Counted from the first letter of the stretch, positions 11,801 through 26,800 are shown. The stretch is 64,000 nt of DNA from Alentia gelatinosa (GCA_950022655.1 OX465587.1:30693716-30757715); one strand, 5' to 3'. Made by a program: numbers and translations. The notes: generated by a model not told the origin, from the sequence alone.

Positions 11801-14800
11801 AATAAAGAAAAATAAAATAAAATACAGTCAGATATGTGTTACTAAATAAAGAAAAATAAAATAAAATAAAGTCAGATATGTGCTACTAAATAGATAAAAA
11901 TAAAATAAAATACAGTCAGATATGTGTTACTAAATAAATAAAAATAAAATAAAATAAAGTCATATATGTGTTACTAAATAATTAAAAACCCCAGTCAGAT
12001 ATGTGCTTATAAATAGAGGATTATTAATAAACTGCAGGCATCCCCTGTGTTGAGGGCTGAGATGACGGACCTGTCGCTCCTGCTCCAGCTGCTGCTTGGT
12101 CTGCTCGATGAGCTCGGCCTCTTTACGTTGTCGCTCGGCCTCCACCTTCTCCAGCGACCTGCGCTCCTCGCGCTGTACCTTCCTGCGCTGATGAGCCAGT
12201 CGCTGTAGAGACTGGTTCTTACTGCACTGCTGTATCGCACTCCTCAATGCTGCAGAGTAACAATAACATTGTCACAATGAGAACTTACCGTAAATTCCCA
12301 CGTATAAGACTGTGGGAAAATCCTATAAGACGCAACCCCCTTCCAGCCCCCCACCCCCACCCCCGAAACCCACCTCCAACCCTGTCATTTCCAGTGGAAA
12401 TATTAAATATATATGTAAGATTACGAGTAATATCATATATATATATGTATTCGTATGCAGTAATATCATAATAAAATATTAAAATGATACAGATCCTTTG
12501 ATTGGGACAATGAGTACTTAGTAGAAACGAAAGGAAAGAAAGTAGTAATACACTCATTTACTAGGAAGTCAGGTACAAGGGGTTCTACAAATTATACGGG
12601 GTTGACATACACAGGTTCTATGAAGCCTTTTAAATACTGAGGTAAATATTTCTGTGTTTTATAAAAATTCCTGAATTCTGAGATCCCTGTGATTACTGAG
12701 ATTGTCTGACAAACAGACTCTTAAACTGCCAGATTGCCACCTTGTATTATGAAGCTCTGCGTACTTCCTATTAAAGGTTTGCCTCTATTACGTTGTTAAG
12801 TAAAATTGTACACATTAATCAAAGAACGGATGTACACAAAATCTAAAAAGAAATCTTACCCCCCTCCCCCACCACACTGCATACGTACTTAACTGCTGCA
12901 AGTGTGTTTTATCTTTCATGCCTAAGTCTTTCACTGTTTCACTAAATATAGATTTTTCACATTTTCTTGTTTGTTGACGCCATTGATTATTGGTGAGTTG
13001 TGATCCTAACTGTGAGACTAACCCGGCGTTTATACGAGATGATTATGCTACGTTCACACTAGTGTTCCCGGCGACCACGGCAGCCACGTTTCACCAAAAC
13101 GTTGAGCACCATTGCAGATGGCACAGAAGTCATAAATATGCGTTTACACTATGTTCCTGGCGGCCACGGTTTGAACTTTTTTCATGCCCCGCGTTACCCA
13201 TGCCGGCCGCCTAAGTTATTCCACGCCCCTCACGCTTTGTCCACAGTCCCCGGGACGTTCCCTAATAGCGTATGCGTTCAGTCACGTTATGTGGCGTTTA
13301 CCACGTTCCACTGCGGCCCAGTACGATTCTCATTAACACTGTGGAAGAATTTTTGATAGTGACTCATTTTGCAATGGCGGCCACGGCAGTCAGAGTGTGT
13401 TGCGTTTCCCAATGCCGTTCCCCTGAGTCCCCTCGAGTTGTCTCACGTCCCTCACGTTTTATTCACAGTGGCCGGAAATGTGGCCGCTGGGAACATAGGG
13501 TAAACAGCAATATGGGCGACGAGTCTTGAATTTAGTACCACCTGACGACTCTGCATGATATATAGTCTAGACTTAATGCTTGACCGTTTCTTGAGATCAC
13601 GATTCTGGGTGACAATATTGCATAATCAAGCACCACCTGACAACTCTTTTCTATAGGATCTAGAGTCATAACGTTTTCAGTCGTCTAGTGTAAATACCAG
13701 GTATGATTGTCTGAAGTCAAGTGTAAGATATGTATTTTAAACCTTGAGTATTGATTGACTGAAGTGTGGTTTGACTGACAATGGACTGATAGTGAGCTAC
13801 GAGATTTTACTTGAAAAAAGTGCCTAGTTTCGCTTCTGATTATAACCTCTTGTGAAGTGGGTAATCATCGACTTTTTCTGATCAAACTTCAAACTTCAGC
13901 TAGACACAACTAAGTTCAAATGAATTTGAAAAACCATCAAACACAAGAGGAAACTTTGAGGTTCTTGATATACGTAAACTTCGAACTGCGGGCGTATATG
14001 ATATCCAACATATTGGTTGGCATATATACGTTAGTTTTTGCTAATAAATTCATTGTATTTATTTAGTATCGATTATGTTGACGTACTGTATACTTCGGGC
14101 TGGAAATGCGGACATTAGGTCATGTACAAAGGCAGACAATGTGGGCGTATCGATGTGAGCTGATAGTATTCTGTTGTAGACAGACAGCGGAGAAATCTTA
14201 ACCTCTTTGCAGGAGCAGTTGATAAATTACCCTTCCTCGCCGAACACCAAATAATTATATAGAACTTGATTGAGAATCTTATAAATACACAATACTCCAC
14301 GAGTTTGGATGCACTGGGTGTCCGCTTCCAGGGAGTTTTCAAGTTTCCTCCAGTCTAATATTCAAGTGTTACATACCGATATGTATTCTGCAATATCTTA
14401 ATTGGATCCGAAGTTATTCAACTTTGAATTACAAAATGTATTTTCTATGAATACACTCACACACATTCATAGAAAAACCACAGATTTATCTATATTTTTG
14501 GTAGGGTGGCTGTCGGAGGTGTCCGTTTACACGGGGTGACCGCTTATGCGGGGTGTCCGCTTACGCGGGGTGTCCGCTTACGCGGGGTGACCGCTTACGC
14601 AGGGTGACCGCTTACGCAGGGCGTCCGTTAGGTGGGGTTCTAATGTTTGTTTGTGAAGTTTAACGTCCAATTTGTTCAATGAGACTTAGGGTTCTACTGT
14701 ACTTTTAGTAGTTATGAATCTGTGAAGTGTCAAGCCGACTACAGGCACCTTACCTGAGACCCATTCACTTCTCGTCTTGACGTCTGGACAGCTGAACTCA

Positions 14801-17800
14801 AAGGCCTTCCCCTCACAGATGAGCTGAAAGCGGTGAGGCTTGGCTCCCGTTTTGTCTGGTAACATCTGAGTGTAGAGAAATGAGAAAACTCCTTATAGAA
14901 ACCTCCCAATTACTGAAGAAGGCACATCTTGTTGATAGAGCCAGGGAAGCCAGTTAGTGTCAAAAAGAAAACATTGAAATATTTCCCATTGCAATACAAG
15001 GTTTACACTTTACATACACACTACAGTAGGGAATCAAAGGATCAAGGGAAAGCTCAAGTTTTTACAATGGTCAGTGGGGAGGTTCAGTGGGGAAACAAAG
15101 TCCTCACATTCGCTCAGATATTACTATGCGTCAACTACACGGAGAATACAACCATGCAGATCAAAATCATGGTAAGATTGTGTATGTGGCTGAATTGGGC
15201 AATTTAGCAGTTGGTATGTCAATATCACACAAGGAAAAATAATCTTTTATCCTGCAAATGAAAACATGAATTTTAATGGAAACCTTGAAAACTGGCATCC
15301 ATGAGTACACTACATTAACACAAGTCAAATGTCAAGGCTTCCAAATGTAGGTGATAACGCAGTATATGACTATAATGGACCTTGTTGTGACATGTTAAAG
15401 GCAGGATACAGGCCAACAACTGACTACATCATTAATTACATGGCGGGACCTTTGTTTGGGAGTCTACACTGACATTTAGAGCACCAGGAGCTCCAAATGC
15501 CCGGAGGCTAAACACAATCTGTAAATTCGCCGATGAAGCGAATCAAATTCATATTCTAAATCTGATCAATATGGTGTTATGTATTTTTCAACGATGGTAT
15601 TTGAAAAAGATAAGCCCAATTCGTACAAATGAGACTTGGAATTACGTCAGAAATGTGAAACAGTAAAGTTTTTGCCCAGTTTTCTCAGCAAGCCTAAACG
15701 GTTACCTATGAAACCTTGATCTTCATCATCATTCATAACACCTTCTAAAATGATTTCCTTTTTATTTTTTGTTGTTTTGTTTACTTTATTAACCCCCTTT
15801 TTTACTTCCTTTTAAGCAAACTGTAAAGTTGTGTTTATATCTTTATACCGAGATTGTTCCCAGAAACCAATGGAAGATCTTTGCTAGGAAAGAACTAGTT
15901 TTTTTTTTGCTAATTCAAAAAAACCTATGACAAGGCCAATTTTCTTCAATATGACAGTTTTGTTAAATCATTCACAGAGACATGGGTACTGACTGACTCC
16001 CTCCAAGTTGCCTGCCCTGGCTCGACCCACAGCGGTATGCCAATGACATCGTACATTGAGATGATTGTTACAGTTTAGGACAAGCCATCGCCCTGGTGAG
16101 AACTAGGGTAGACTCTAGTACAGTCTGTTGTCGCCAGGGCCAGAGCGCACAGGCTCAAATTAAGACTGTTATGCGCTGCCATTTTGAGGCAGGGATTCCT
16201 GCCTCTTGCCTAACTTTACAGTTAGTGGTGATGTATATACATTTAACTCACCCCTGGTATTTTTTCCCATAGGATTAATAATGGAAACTCGTATCAAACG
16301 CTAATTGAGTATTTATAAAATATACTCAATGGGGGATTATGACACAAAAGTTAGCCCATTAGTCAATGTGAAGGGTGAGATAAATTCAGAAACCTATTCA
16401 AGTTTAGGGTCAGAGCTCGATCCCGTCTCGTTTGAATTGCTATGTAATTCATGCTGCTTTGCCTTGTGAATTACTATACAATTCAAACTGGATGGGATAT
16501 GAGCTCTGACCCTAAACTTTCATAGGTTTCCTCTATATTATATATAAGAGAACTGACCTCTACTTTAAGGTTGTTGGTGATGTATATATATACATCGTTA
16601 TGTTCCAATTTCTCTGTATGTGAAACATGTGCACTTTCCCTTGGCCTCACTAATCATGCTGGCTCTACGTAACATGCCACTGGAGGCGACCCTTGGTTAC
16701 GATCAACACATTCGCCCCATGCGGTAAACACAGAACCAGCATATAACCGTGATCTCGATGTATGGCCAGGCAGTCCGCAGCTAGCAGTCATTGCAGTAAC
16801 ACCAGTAATAACGTAAAAGCTTGTAACAGGACAAAGTCTTAGAGTCACTCATATATATTACTATCTGCATTCATCAAAATAACAACATGCATATATCAGA
16901 GAACTGACCTCTACTTTACAGTTGGCTGTGATGACGACCTCCCCGCGTAACTCTCGCTCGTCCCGTGCAGTAAAGTATCGTAAAGTACTTGGTGTCAATA
17001 CGAACCAGCGTTCCCGCCAGTTTGTGATCACGTGACCCTTCTTCACCAGCGTCCCCTGAAAAATAGAAATTGCTGTATTACTTATGGTATCATAACAAAT
17101 ATCTTTATCAATTGTTAAATGTATAGACATTGCTTCGGGTGTAGCAGCTAATTTTTTTTTTACTAAAAACACATACGAGGACATGTATCTCCGAGTGAGC
17201 CCATTTGGGTTCAAAAATGACTAGCAATCTTTATAAAATATCACCAAGCAGCACTTAGTGAGGTTCTGTTTGATTGTTTGATTTAACGTCCTGTCAACAT
17301 TACAGGCCATTTCCAGACTTTCTCAAGGTTATTTTACACCAAAGGACGCATAGACATGGTATGAGAAGGATTGACCTTTGATATAGCACTAAGTTACCAG
17401 TGCTGGGGATGAAGGAGAAAGGTGGTTGCACACCACACCACATAGACATGGTATGAGAAGGATTGGCCTTTGATATAGCAGTAAGTCTACTGCTTGTGAT
17501 GAAAGGGAAGAGTGGCTGTAGTGGGAATCACACCTACAAAGTTCCACAACCTTAGGATTACGAGTCCATTGCCTTAACCAATGAGCTAACTCCCCTACCC
17601 ACCTATTGTGGTGCGACTCGTGAAAGTCCGATTTGCAAAATGTCAATATATTAACACAGTGACTGATACCATTAGTTTAACTACTGTAGAGGAATCTTAT
17701 TTTTTCAGTTTTTTAAGTGGCAAGCTTAGGTCGCCGCGCCTTCCGAAATATCTTTTCAAATCACAGCTTCATCAACTCATCCCTATTTACTGGATCAATA

Positions 17801-20800
17801 CACATGTTACATAGTCCATTGCCTTAACCAATGAGCTAACTCCCCTACCCACCTATTGTGGTGCGACTCGTGAAAGTCCGATTTGCAAAATGTCAATATA
17901 TTAACACAGTGACTGATACCATTAGTTTAACTACTGTAGAGGAATCTTATTTTTTCAGTTTTTTAAGTGGCAAGCTTAGGTCGCCGCGCCTTCCGAAATA
18001 TCTTTTCAAATCACAGCTTCATCAACTCATCCCTATTTACTGGATCAATACACATGTTACATATCATCATAGTGTCCATGCACAGAAGTTATTTACAAAC
18101 TGAATAAAAAGTAATCATATGACTCAGATAAAACAACGACTACGACTCTCTTATTTAGCATGATGATGTTTTTAACAACTAATCTGAAAGAATAGGAATC
18201 AAAAAGAAATTATCTGATAAGTAGTGTGCACTTTGGTTGATCGCTATTGTATTGATTTCTTTCACTTTATGTGTTGCATTTGTGAGCTACATTGTCTGTT
18301 CCTGTATTCCTATTCGACGATATTAAAGCGTTATTTGTTTGTGTAGTTTACCATCCAATTTCTATAATTAGACGATAAGGTTTATAATCGCATGTATTAT
18401 GAAATTGTTCATCGTTAAAGAAATGCGGGGTTTTTTAAAGGGAAGAAAAGCTGGGATGAATAAAAGCACACCCTGGATATTCACTGTGGATCTCCTTATC
18501 TTCACGTTGAATAAATTTACCATGACCCCTCACTCTAATGTATACCTTTCTTCATGGTTGAGAGCAGGAGAGGCCAACTCCCACTCCCTGATAGGATTTT
18601 AAGGGCAGAAAACAAGGTAAAAAAACAACAACATTGATTTATATTGGCCATCCACCTTTCACTCATACTAAGAAAGAACTGCATCGGGATCTATAGCCAC
18701 ATAAAATATGACATGCATTTTGGTTGCGAAGTTTTATCCTACCCCTAATAAAAAACGCCATAGGCTTAACATGGGATTTGTTTATGTCACGGGTGTGACA
18801 TAAAGTGTTGTTTATGCCACTACTTTCTGATACTGAAAAAATATGGAAATGGGGTAGGATAAATTCTAGATGCCACTCGTTTGAGTTTGAGCTTATTTAT
18901 GCCACTCATTTTGTTGGCTCCGTAATTTACCGAGTCGAAGACGAGTGACATTATGGAGCCAACAAATTGCGTGGCATAAATAAACTTAGACTCAAACTCG
19001 TGACGTCTCTTCATAATCTCTCACGAGGCAAAGCCAAGTAATATTATGTAGAAAACCAAAATGAATGGCATATTTTCAGTGGCTATGGATCGAGTGTGGT
19101 TCATATTCTATCTTCTAACCCTATCACTGACTAATGGTTAACATTTGTGAAATCTTCCCTCCATAGAGTATTTTTCACAATACTCCATGGGCGTTGAGTA
19201 CAAGTTTTCAATGTTAAGTCTATGGGGTAAGGAGAAATACCAGGGATGAGATCTATAAATACACTATTCTCACAATGATATCATAGCGTTGGTTTTTCTT
19301 TATTGTATTTTCATATTTGTTCCTCCTTTATCTTTTTTATTGAACACGAGTAACCTTTTGAAGATACTTTAACATTTAGCTCCAGTTTTTGGCCTGGTAG
19401 ACGTGTGTACTTGGCGAGATCACAAGTTGATTTTTGTTTTAATTTCCCGGCTCAGCCGATTAGTGCCCTGAGTACTATTTTAATTGCAACTAGTATGGAT
19501 TGTACATAAAAACCACAAACCAATAAAACACTGTGACACAAGCGTCTATGATCAACACCAGTTAAACTGTTTGACATCGGGCCGCCTGACACCATGTCGT
19601 AAATAGTGTCGTAAACCGGACGTAATTCTGTTGATTCTGCATATGGAGAATCCAACATCATCATGGCGCCTGGCACTGAAATCTCCCCCCGGATACTGTG
19701 TGATGCCACGAATTCCCATCAGTTCCTGATATTTCACAGCAACCACCCCAAACCACCACTTCCTGATTCGCTAAGCTTCACCTTCGAGACGCTGACATAT
19801 GACACCAGGTGGCAGCACGAAGAGAGTGACGTAAAAGTCGTCTGCTCGCCGTGACGTCTTCCTGCACTCTCCATACAGATTCTCCACGCTCCTGAGGTCC
19901 GTTCTGAGTCTATGAGAGACGGACCAACCCTGTGTATGGAGAGTGTGGTTGTTGGTGTTGAGTTGTAGCGAGCCGGATATAGAGAGTGTGACTCACTCTC
20001 TGACTGCACAGACTCAGACGCTGCCAACTCGTCCACCATCCCCCCGGGGTCAAAGGTCAAATCTCTCATGTGGTGAAGATCCCCTGAAACCATTCATGAA
20101 CTGCTTTCCGGTTACCAGAGCTTTGCCCCACATTTTACCTTTTGGACAGCACTCGTAGGCTTTCTGACCTATTCCGCTTTCTAGACTTTTCGATATTCCT
20201 ATTTCCTATATAGTTTTCTAGCCTTTTCAATATTCCTATATCCTATATAGTATTCTAGCCTTTTCGATATTCCCATTTCCTATATAGTAGTCTAGAATTT
20301 TCGATTTTCCTATTTCCTATATAGTAGTCTAGCCTTTTCGATATTCCTATTTCCTATACAGTTTTCTAGCTTTTTCGATATTCCTATTTCTTATTCCGTT
20401 TTCTAGCCTATTTGATATTCCTAATTCCTATTTTCAACTATTCCGTTTTCTATCCTTTTCGATATTCCTATTTCTTATCTATAACTATTCCGTTTTCTAG
20501 CCTTTTCGATATTCCTATTTCCCATTCTGTATTCTGGCCTTTTCGATTTTCCTATTTCCTACCTATAAGACACCTGTCATTTGTTATGACTAAGTGGCAT
20601 ACATATGAAAAACAATTGCTTCGCCAATTGAGGCTTTGCCACTTTATTGGGAATTTATTCTTTGGCCTATAACAGTACATGCAAGTCTATTGTAAACATC
20701 AAGTTGAACCCAATAAAGAAATTGATATGAAAAAAAATGTGCTGGAGTTACAGCCGTCCCAGTACCACTCTTCCTCAATATAGGTTTTTAAATAGGTTTT

Positions 20801-23800
20801 GAAAATCAAAATAAAGGTTTTTACAGGGTTTTCAAGGCCAAAAACACCGGCTTTTATAGGCTGTTAGGGTTAGCATATTCACCATGATGGAAACAAAATA
20901 TGGTAAATGGCTAATCTTCGGTTCTTGATTTCTAAAAATATTTACCTAGTACTAATTTGTAGAGACATCAGGATGTCTGGCTCATCAGGTTAGACATGCA
21001 TGCTGAGTTTCTAACAGGCTATCCAGACTACCAAGAACTCACACAAACTGTTGATTCTTAGTTGTTAAATTTCTTCGTTCACTTTTGGGCGGATCTGGCC
21101 CACGTTGGAATTTTCTTTTATAAACTGTTGATTCTTTAACATTTTTAAGATCCCTTAAATACACTGATAATGTGGTTTTCTTGTCATTTGAAAATCTGAA
21201 TTTGTGTCAATTTAACTTTTAAAATTTCCTGTATACATCAATACAGGTTTTTATGGTCTACAGGTTACTTTAAAAAGAATAAAGGTTCAGGGATTGAAAT
21301 ATAGATTTCTATAGATTTAAAGGTTTCACTGGGAGGCCTGGAATTAGTAAATGCTTATGATTTTATCATACTTTATCATGAACCTTTATTATGGGGCTGT
21401 GTATTAATATATCTGGCACATAAGTATATGTTGTAGCGCAGGTTGCAATAAAGAGCTTATACAGAAAAAGAAAATGGCGCGAACGGAAAAATAGTGCATT
21501 ACTAAAACGAAAGTTAATATCGGTGCACAAGCAGTTATATAAAGGAGGATCATAATTATAATATAGGCTGGTTTCAGATAAAAGCGGTCCCATGCTCCTG
21601 TAATGTTTACACCAACCAATAAACTAATAAAACCTTTCTTCTCAATCATTAACTTGCATCCATCACGCTACAAATCAGGAACTTTCTGACGTTACATTAG
21701 AAGTTTATATATCTATCACAACCTTTCTATTTGAGTTTTGTTTGTTTGTTAGTTTTGATAGTTTAACGTCCAATATGTTCTATTTGACCTTTCTATTTGA
21801 GTGTATGGAACTTTCAATCCATGACATTTTTATTTTCCACGAAAAACACTTTAACCCAGAAGATTTTCTCATGATAATGAAGAGACTTAACTCAATTAGA
21901 TTTACAGCGCCACCCGTTAACAGCCACACTTGGCCTACAATGTCCAGGTCAAACACTGAGGTAGCTAAGATGTGTGTTTTTAGTTCGTCCTGAATCTTAA
22001 GTTGACCACAAATCTCTACTTCTGTGAGGTCCCTTGTGTCCAGTAAGTCTGGACAGGATTGACTCAGAGATGGTTTATTTATTAACCCTTTCGTGCCCAC
22101 ACTGTTTGTTTGTTTTTGGTTTAACATACCAGGGGACCCTGAGGGTCTATAGGGACCATCAATGATTTAAGCTTTTCACTTTCGTAGACCTATTTCAGTC
22201 AATTTTGTATATGCCACTATGCCAGTGAAACAGCGAGACCACTGATGAAATGCGAATTTCTGTTAGCCACTGTTGGTGCCACTGTTGGTGCCACTGTTCC
22301 CATCTAAACCCTCGCTATTAGCCATGTACCAGGAGTCTGTGCGGAATTTTGAACCACTGTTTATTGGTGTGAATGAGGCCTAATTGATTCTCTCTTTGTT
22401 TTTTAACAATAACAATAAATCTATAAAGTGAAAATGAAAACAAGGATTTCCTTGGAAAAGAGGAAAACTGTCATTTCTGTATATTTCGTATCTGTTGTAC
22501 AAATATCAATGTTGCAGATATGAGGACCCAGTATGATGTGACCTATAAACGTGTTCTTTATTGTTGGTGTCCTGATAGTGAGACATTAAACAGAGGTTCT
22601 ACCTCTGAGGTGGCCACACACGGACTGAGCCTACTACGTCGTGACTACCAGGTCATGATCTCCGTCAATAGTCTACGACGAAGAAACTACAGAAACCTTT
22701 TAATACTTGATGGTTTGAAAAGAAAGAAGTTACGAGAGTGCATATCACCTCATGACCTCTACAGATTAAGACTAGGCAGGGACGAATCCAACACCTCAGC
22801 GGCCAATGTAGGGAGATATAAGTCAATTAGTCAGAGACAGAGTATACGACAGATACAAGTCAACCAATCAGAGATAAGGAATAGGAAGATAGCAGTCAAC
22901 TAAACAGAGATAAAGTATAGAAATATATGTCAACTAATCAGAGATAAAGTATAGGAAGAAAACAGTCAACTAATCAAAGATAAAATATAGGAAGATATGA
23001 GTCAACTAATCAGAGATAAAGTATTGGCAAATGTAAGTCAACTGTTCAGAGATAGAGTATAGGCAGTTGTATAGTATAGGCAGATATCACCTGTTTAGAG
23101 ATATAGAGTATAGACTGTGGAGGAAGCCTATGACAGTTTAGGGATCAGAGCTCATATCCCATCGAGTTTGAATCGCGTAGTAATTCCCAAGGCGAAGTCA
23201 CGTGAATTATGTAGTGATTCAAATGAGATGGGATCGAGCTCTGACCCTAAACTTGCATAGGTTTCTGAATTTATCTCACCCTTCACATTGACTAATGGGT
23301 TAACCTTTGTGCCATAATCCCCCATTGGATATTGTTCCTGAATATTTCATGGGCGTTGGATACGAGTTCCCAATGTTAAGTCTATGGAGAAAAAATAACA
23401 GTTATATAGTGTGGGTAGATATAAGTCACCTGTTCAGAGTCTAGCACGGGTTGGTATGTGAGGACGGTAGCGGTGGGTACCTGGGGTAGCGGTGGGGATG
23501 AGTGATGTTTGCATGTTCTAGTCTAGCTGTCATAAGTTCCGCCCCAGACAGTGAAGTTGGCAGCAGTGGATGTGGGTTTGAGTCACAGTGAGTGTGCCCC
23601 CATCTCCCAGTACTGGGCTTCCCACCACCTCACATCCTCCCTCCACCATACCCCCATCTCCCTGTACTGGGCTTCCCACCACCGCACACCCTCCCCCCAC
23701 CTCACACCCTCCCCCCACCTCACACCCTCCCCCCACCTCACACCCTCCCCCCACCTCACACCCTCCCCCCACCTCACACCCTCCCTCCACCTCACACCCT

Positions 23801-26800
23801 CCCTCCACCTCACACCCTCCCCCCACCTCACACCCTCCCCCCACCTCACACCCTCCCCCCACCTCACACCCTCCCCCCGCCTCACACCCTCCCCCCGCCT
23901 CACACCCTCCCCCCACCTCACACCCTCCCCCCACCTCACACCCTCCCTCCACCACACCCCCATCTCCCTGTACTGGGCTTCCCACCTCACACCCGCCCCC
24001 CACCACACACCCATCTCCCTGTACTGGGCTTCCCACCTCACACCCTCCCCCCACCACACCCCCATCTCCCTGTACTGGGCTTCCCACCTCACACCCTCCC
24101 CCCACCACACCCCCATCTCCCTGTACTGGGCTTGGTTTTTTTTGTTGGTTTGATTTAACGTCCAGTTAACCATTGCAGGTTCTCACCAGACTTTCTCAAG
24201 GTTGTTTTACACCACAAGGGTGGTGATCGAATCAAGGAGATGAATGTAGGTAGAAATCTCACCCCTACACATTTACCGAGGCCACATAGGCATGGTATGA
24301 GAAGGGCTTCCCACCTTAACCCATCCCTCCACCTTACACCTTCCCTCCACCTCACACCCTCCCCCCCCACCTCACACCCTCCCTCCACCTCACACCCTCC
24401 CTCCACCTTACACCCTCCCCCCACCTCACACCACCTCACACCCTCCCCCACCTTACCCCTCCCTCCACCTCACACCCTCCCTCCACCTCACACCCTCCCT
24501 CCACCATACACCCTCCCTCCACCTTACCCCCTCCCTCCACCTTACACTCTCCCTCCACCGTACACCCTCCCTCCACCTTACACTCTCCCTCCACCTTACA
24601 CCCTCCCTCCACCTGACACTCTCCCTCCACCTTACACCCTCCCTCCATCTTACACCCTCCCTCCGCCTTACCCCCTCCCTCCGCCTTACCCCCTCCCTCC
24701 ATCTTACACCCTCCCTCCACCTTACCCCCTCCCTCCACCTCACACCCTCCCTCCACCTCACCCCCTCCCTCCACCTCACACCCTCCCTCCACCTCACACC
24801 CTCCCTCCACCTCACACCCTCCCTCCACCTCACCACCTCCCTCCACCTCACACACTCCCTCCACCTTACCCCCTCCCTCCACCTTACCCTGTCCCTCCAC
24901 CTTACCCTTTCCCTCCACCTTACCCCCTCCCTCCACCTTACCCTGTCCCTTCACCTTACCCTGTCCCTCCACCTTACCCCGTCCCTCCACCTTACCCCCT
25001 CCCTCCACCTTACACCCTCCCTCCACCTTACCCCCTCCCTCCACCTTACTCCCTCCCTCCACCTCCCTCCACCTTACACCCTCCCTCTTCCTTCCTCCAT
25101 CCCTCCACCTATTATGAAGACGTGGCTAAAACACCTCTATGACAAGCCGAAAAAAACCCTGCACCTCTGTACATTTTTCACATTTTCAATCCAGTTGCTT
25201 TTTTACTTACACTTACGGTTTCATTTTATATTGTCTTTGTACAAGACTGAAATATGAAACTTCAATATTTCAATCTTACCCCCCCTACACCATGCAAAAA
25301 CCAGGTGGCCGGACCAATTATCAATGGATTTCATCAAGAACATTTTTTGTGACTTGCCATGTAGGAATTTTAGCCTTGTCTCAATATTACGTATAGATTA
25401 TAACAACTGATAACAGTGTTTACCCCCCGATTACAGTGGTGGTATCTTATAATTTCCTAGCAGATGATGGCAGAACTAGCAATCACTCCGTGCCCTATAC
25501 CTGTGTCACCTGTGGTACAAGAGGCACCTGGCCACTTTGACGGGACGGATGGCCATTAATAGAGACCAGGTAAGTGCATGATAACGTATAATGACCTCAT
25601 AAAGACCTAATAAAAGACCCCGCTGTCTCTCATACTGGATACACATAAATTATCCTACACACTCACCGTCCCCTGAACAAAAATACACACTGACTACCCT
25701 CCTATCATAAACATAGAACATCTCATACCCTCACCATCAGGGATGTCAGTTGGGGTCATGAAAAAAAGAGAGGAAATATCTTTCATGTGGGATTTACTGC
25801 CTCAGAGAGACACACCATTACTGGCCATGAAGAGGGGCTGAAGCGTTTAAGGTTTGAAGCTATGTTTGTTGTTGTGAATGAGGCCCAATTTATTCTCTCT
25901 TTGTTATACACAAGAACAAATAAATTCATATACTGAATATAAAAACAAGAATTCCCTTGGAAAAGAGGAAAACTGCCATTTCTGCCACCCCCCCTGTACA
26001 CCAAACATACTGACTATCCTCGGGTATAAATACGGATAAAACAGCCCATATCCTCACCCTACCCCCACCCATACTGCCTATCCTCCTGTGATACATCTAA
26101 AACATCCCATATCCTCAACCCCCCCCCCTCCCCTGTACAGAAAACGTCTACCACTAAAACAAACCTCCTCCTGTAGACAGCTACGACGTATGGACTCACA
26201 GTAGAGCTCTTTAATACCCTGCACAAATACCATTTAGTGTCTTGTTTTTTTCTGATACCAGCTTGTGTAGAAGTAGGTTGTTACGTGTCTGTTTTCTGGA
26301 GACCGTGCTCGGCTTACGGTCTGTTTGTACATCATTTTTCTCCTCCTTTAAGTGACGGTTGTTAACCATATAAACACGGGCAGATTGTGTGCGCCCCCGA
26401 GGTGCTTATTTTGTCAAAGGATCAGCTTTCGCGTTTCAATTTTGAATCAGAATTGGACAGGATGAGTTTCCCACTTTTGTCATTTGTTTAGCGCCTACGG
26501 GGGTGTAGAATTTCAACATAAATGGAAACAAGAAGACTTGTGAAATAATATTTCATGTAACTGATATGACAGCTGTCAGTGCTGAGAGATGTGCTGCGTT
26601 TTCTGGGTTGTTTTTTGTTGTTGCTTTATATATATATCCTTTTAGGGCCGTGCTCCACTGCAGCCAATCCTGTGGAGATTGGGTGGCGATCATTTGGTCG
26701 CTGGCCGCTTGACACCTAGTCGCCAATAGTGGAGCTGCAGTTGAGCTACGGTCGGCACTCAAACTCCTAGCGGTCTCTAGGCGGCCCCCATGTTCTCCTC

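Larger units (their letters stand above)
8272..12070 (-). other. SWAP-70-like intron 5
   Basis: 3.8-kb intron, donor GTCCGT. From the exon-6 side it holds AT-rich unique sequence (8280-9270), a GATGTCAGTTGGGG-type element (9272-9560), a 74-bp minisatellite, a TATATACC-ended element, about 900 bp of unassigned AT-rich sequence (10190-11080), and an A/T-rich minisatellite reaching within 65 bp of exon 5. Confidence 0.85.
14866..16908 (-). other. SWAP-70-like intron 3
   Basis: 2.0-kb intron with donor GTCAGTTCTCT. It holds the right arm of a foldback element at 15105-15195 (compare 53200-53375), unassigned sequence 15200-16240, a hairpin-tailed element (16241-16533) and a copied fragment of exon 3 (16540-16590). 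Confidence 0.85.

Noticed and set aside
13102..13529. Overlapping plus-strand frames in a GC-richer block
   Set aside because: Recurring CGGCCACGG and CGTTYACACTA motifs indicate a diverged repeat; no protein family.
24240..25142. 300-codon open frame repeating TLPPPY, and similar frames at 23530-24173 on both strands
   Set aside because: All frames of an 18-bp tandem array stay open together; no start context, splice sites or family.
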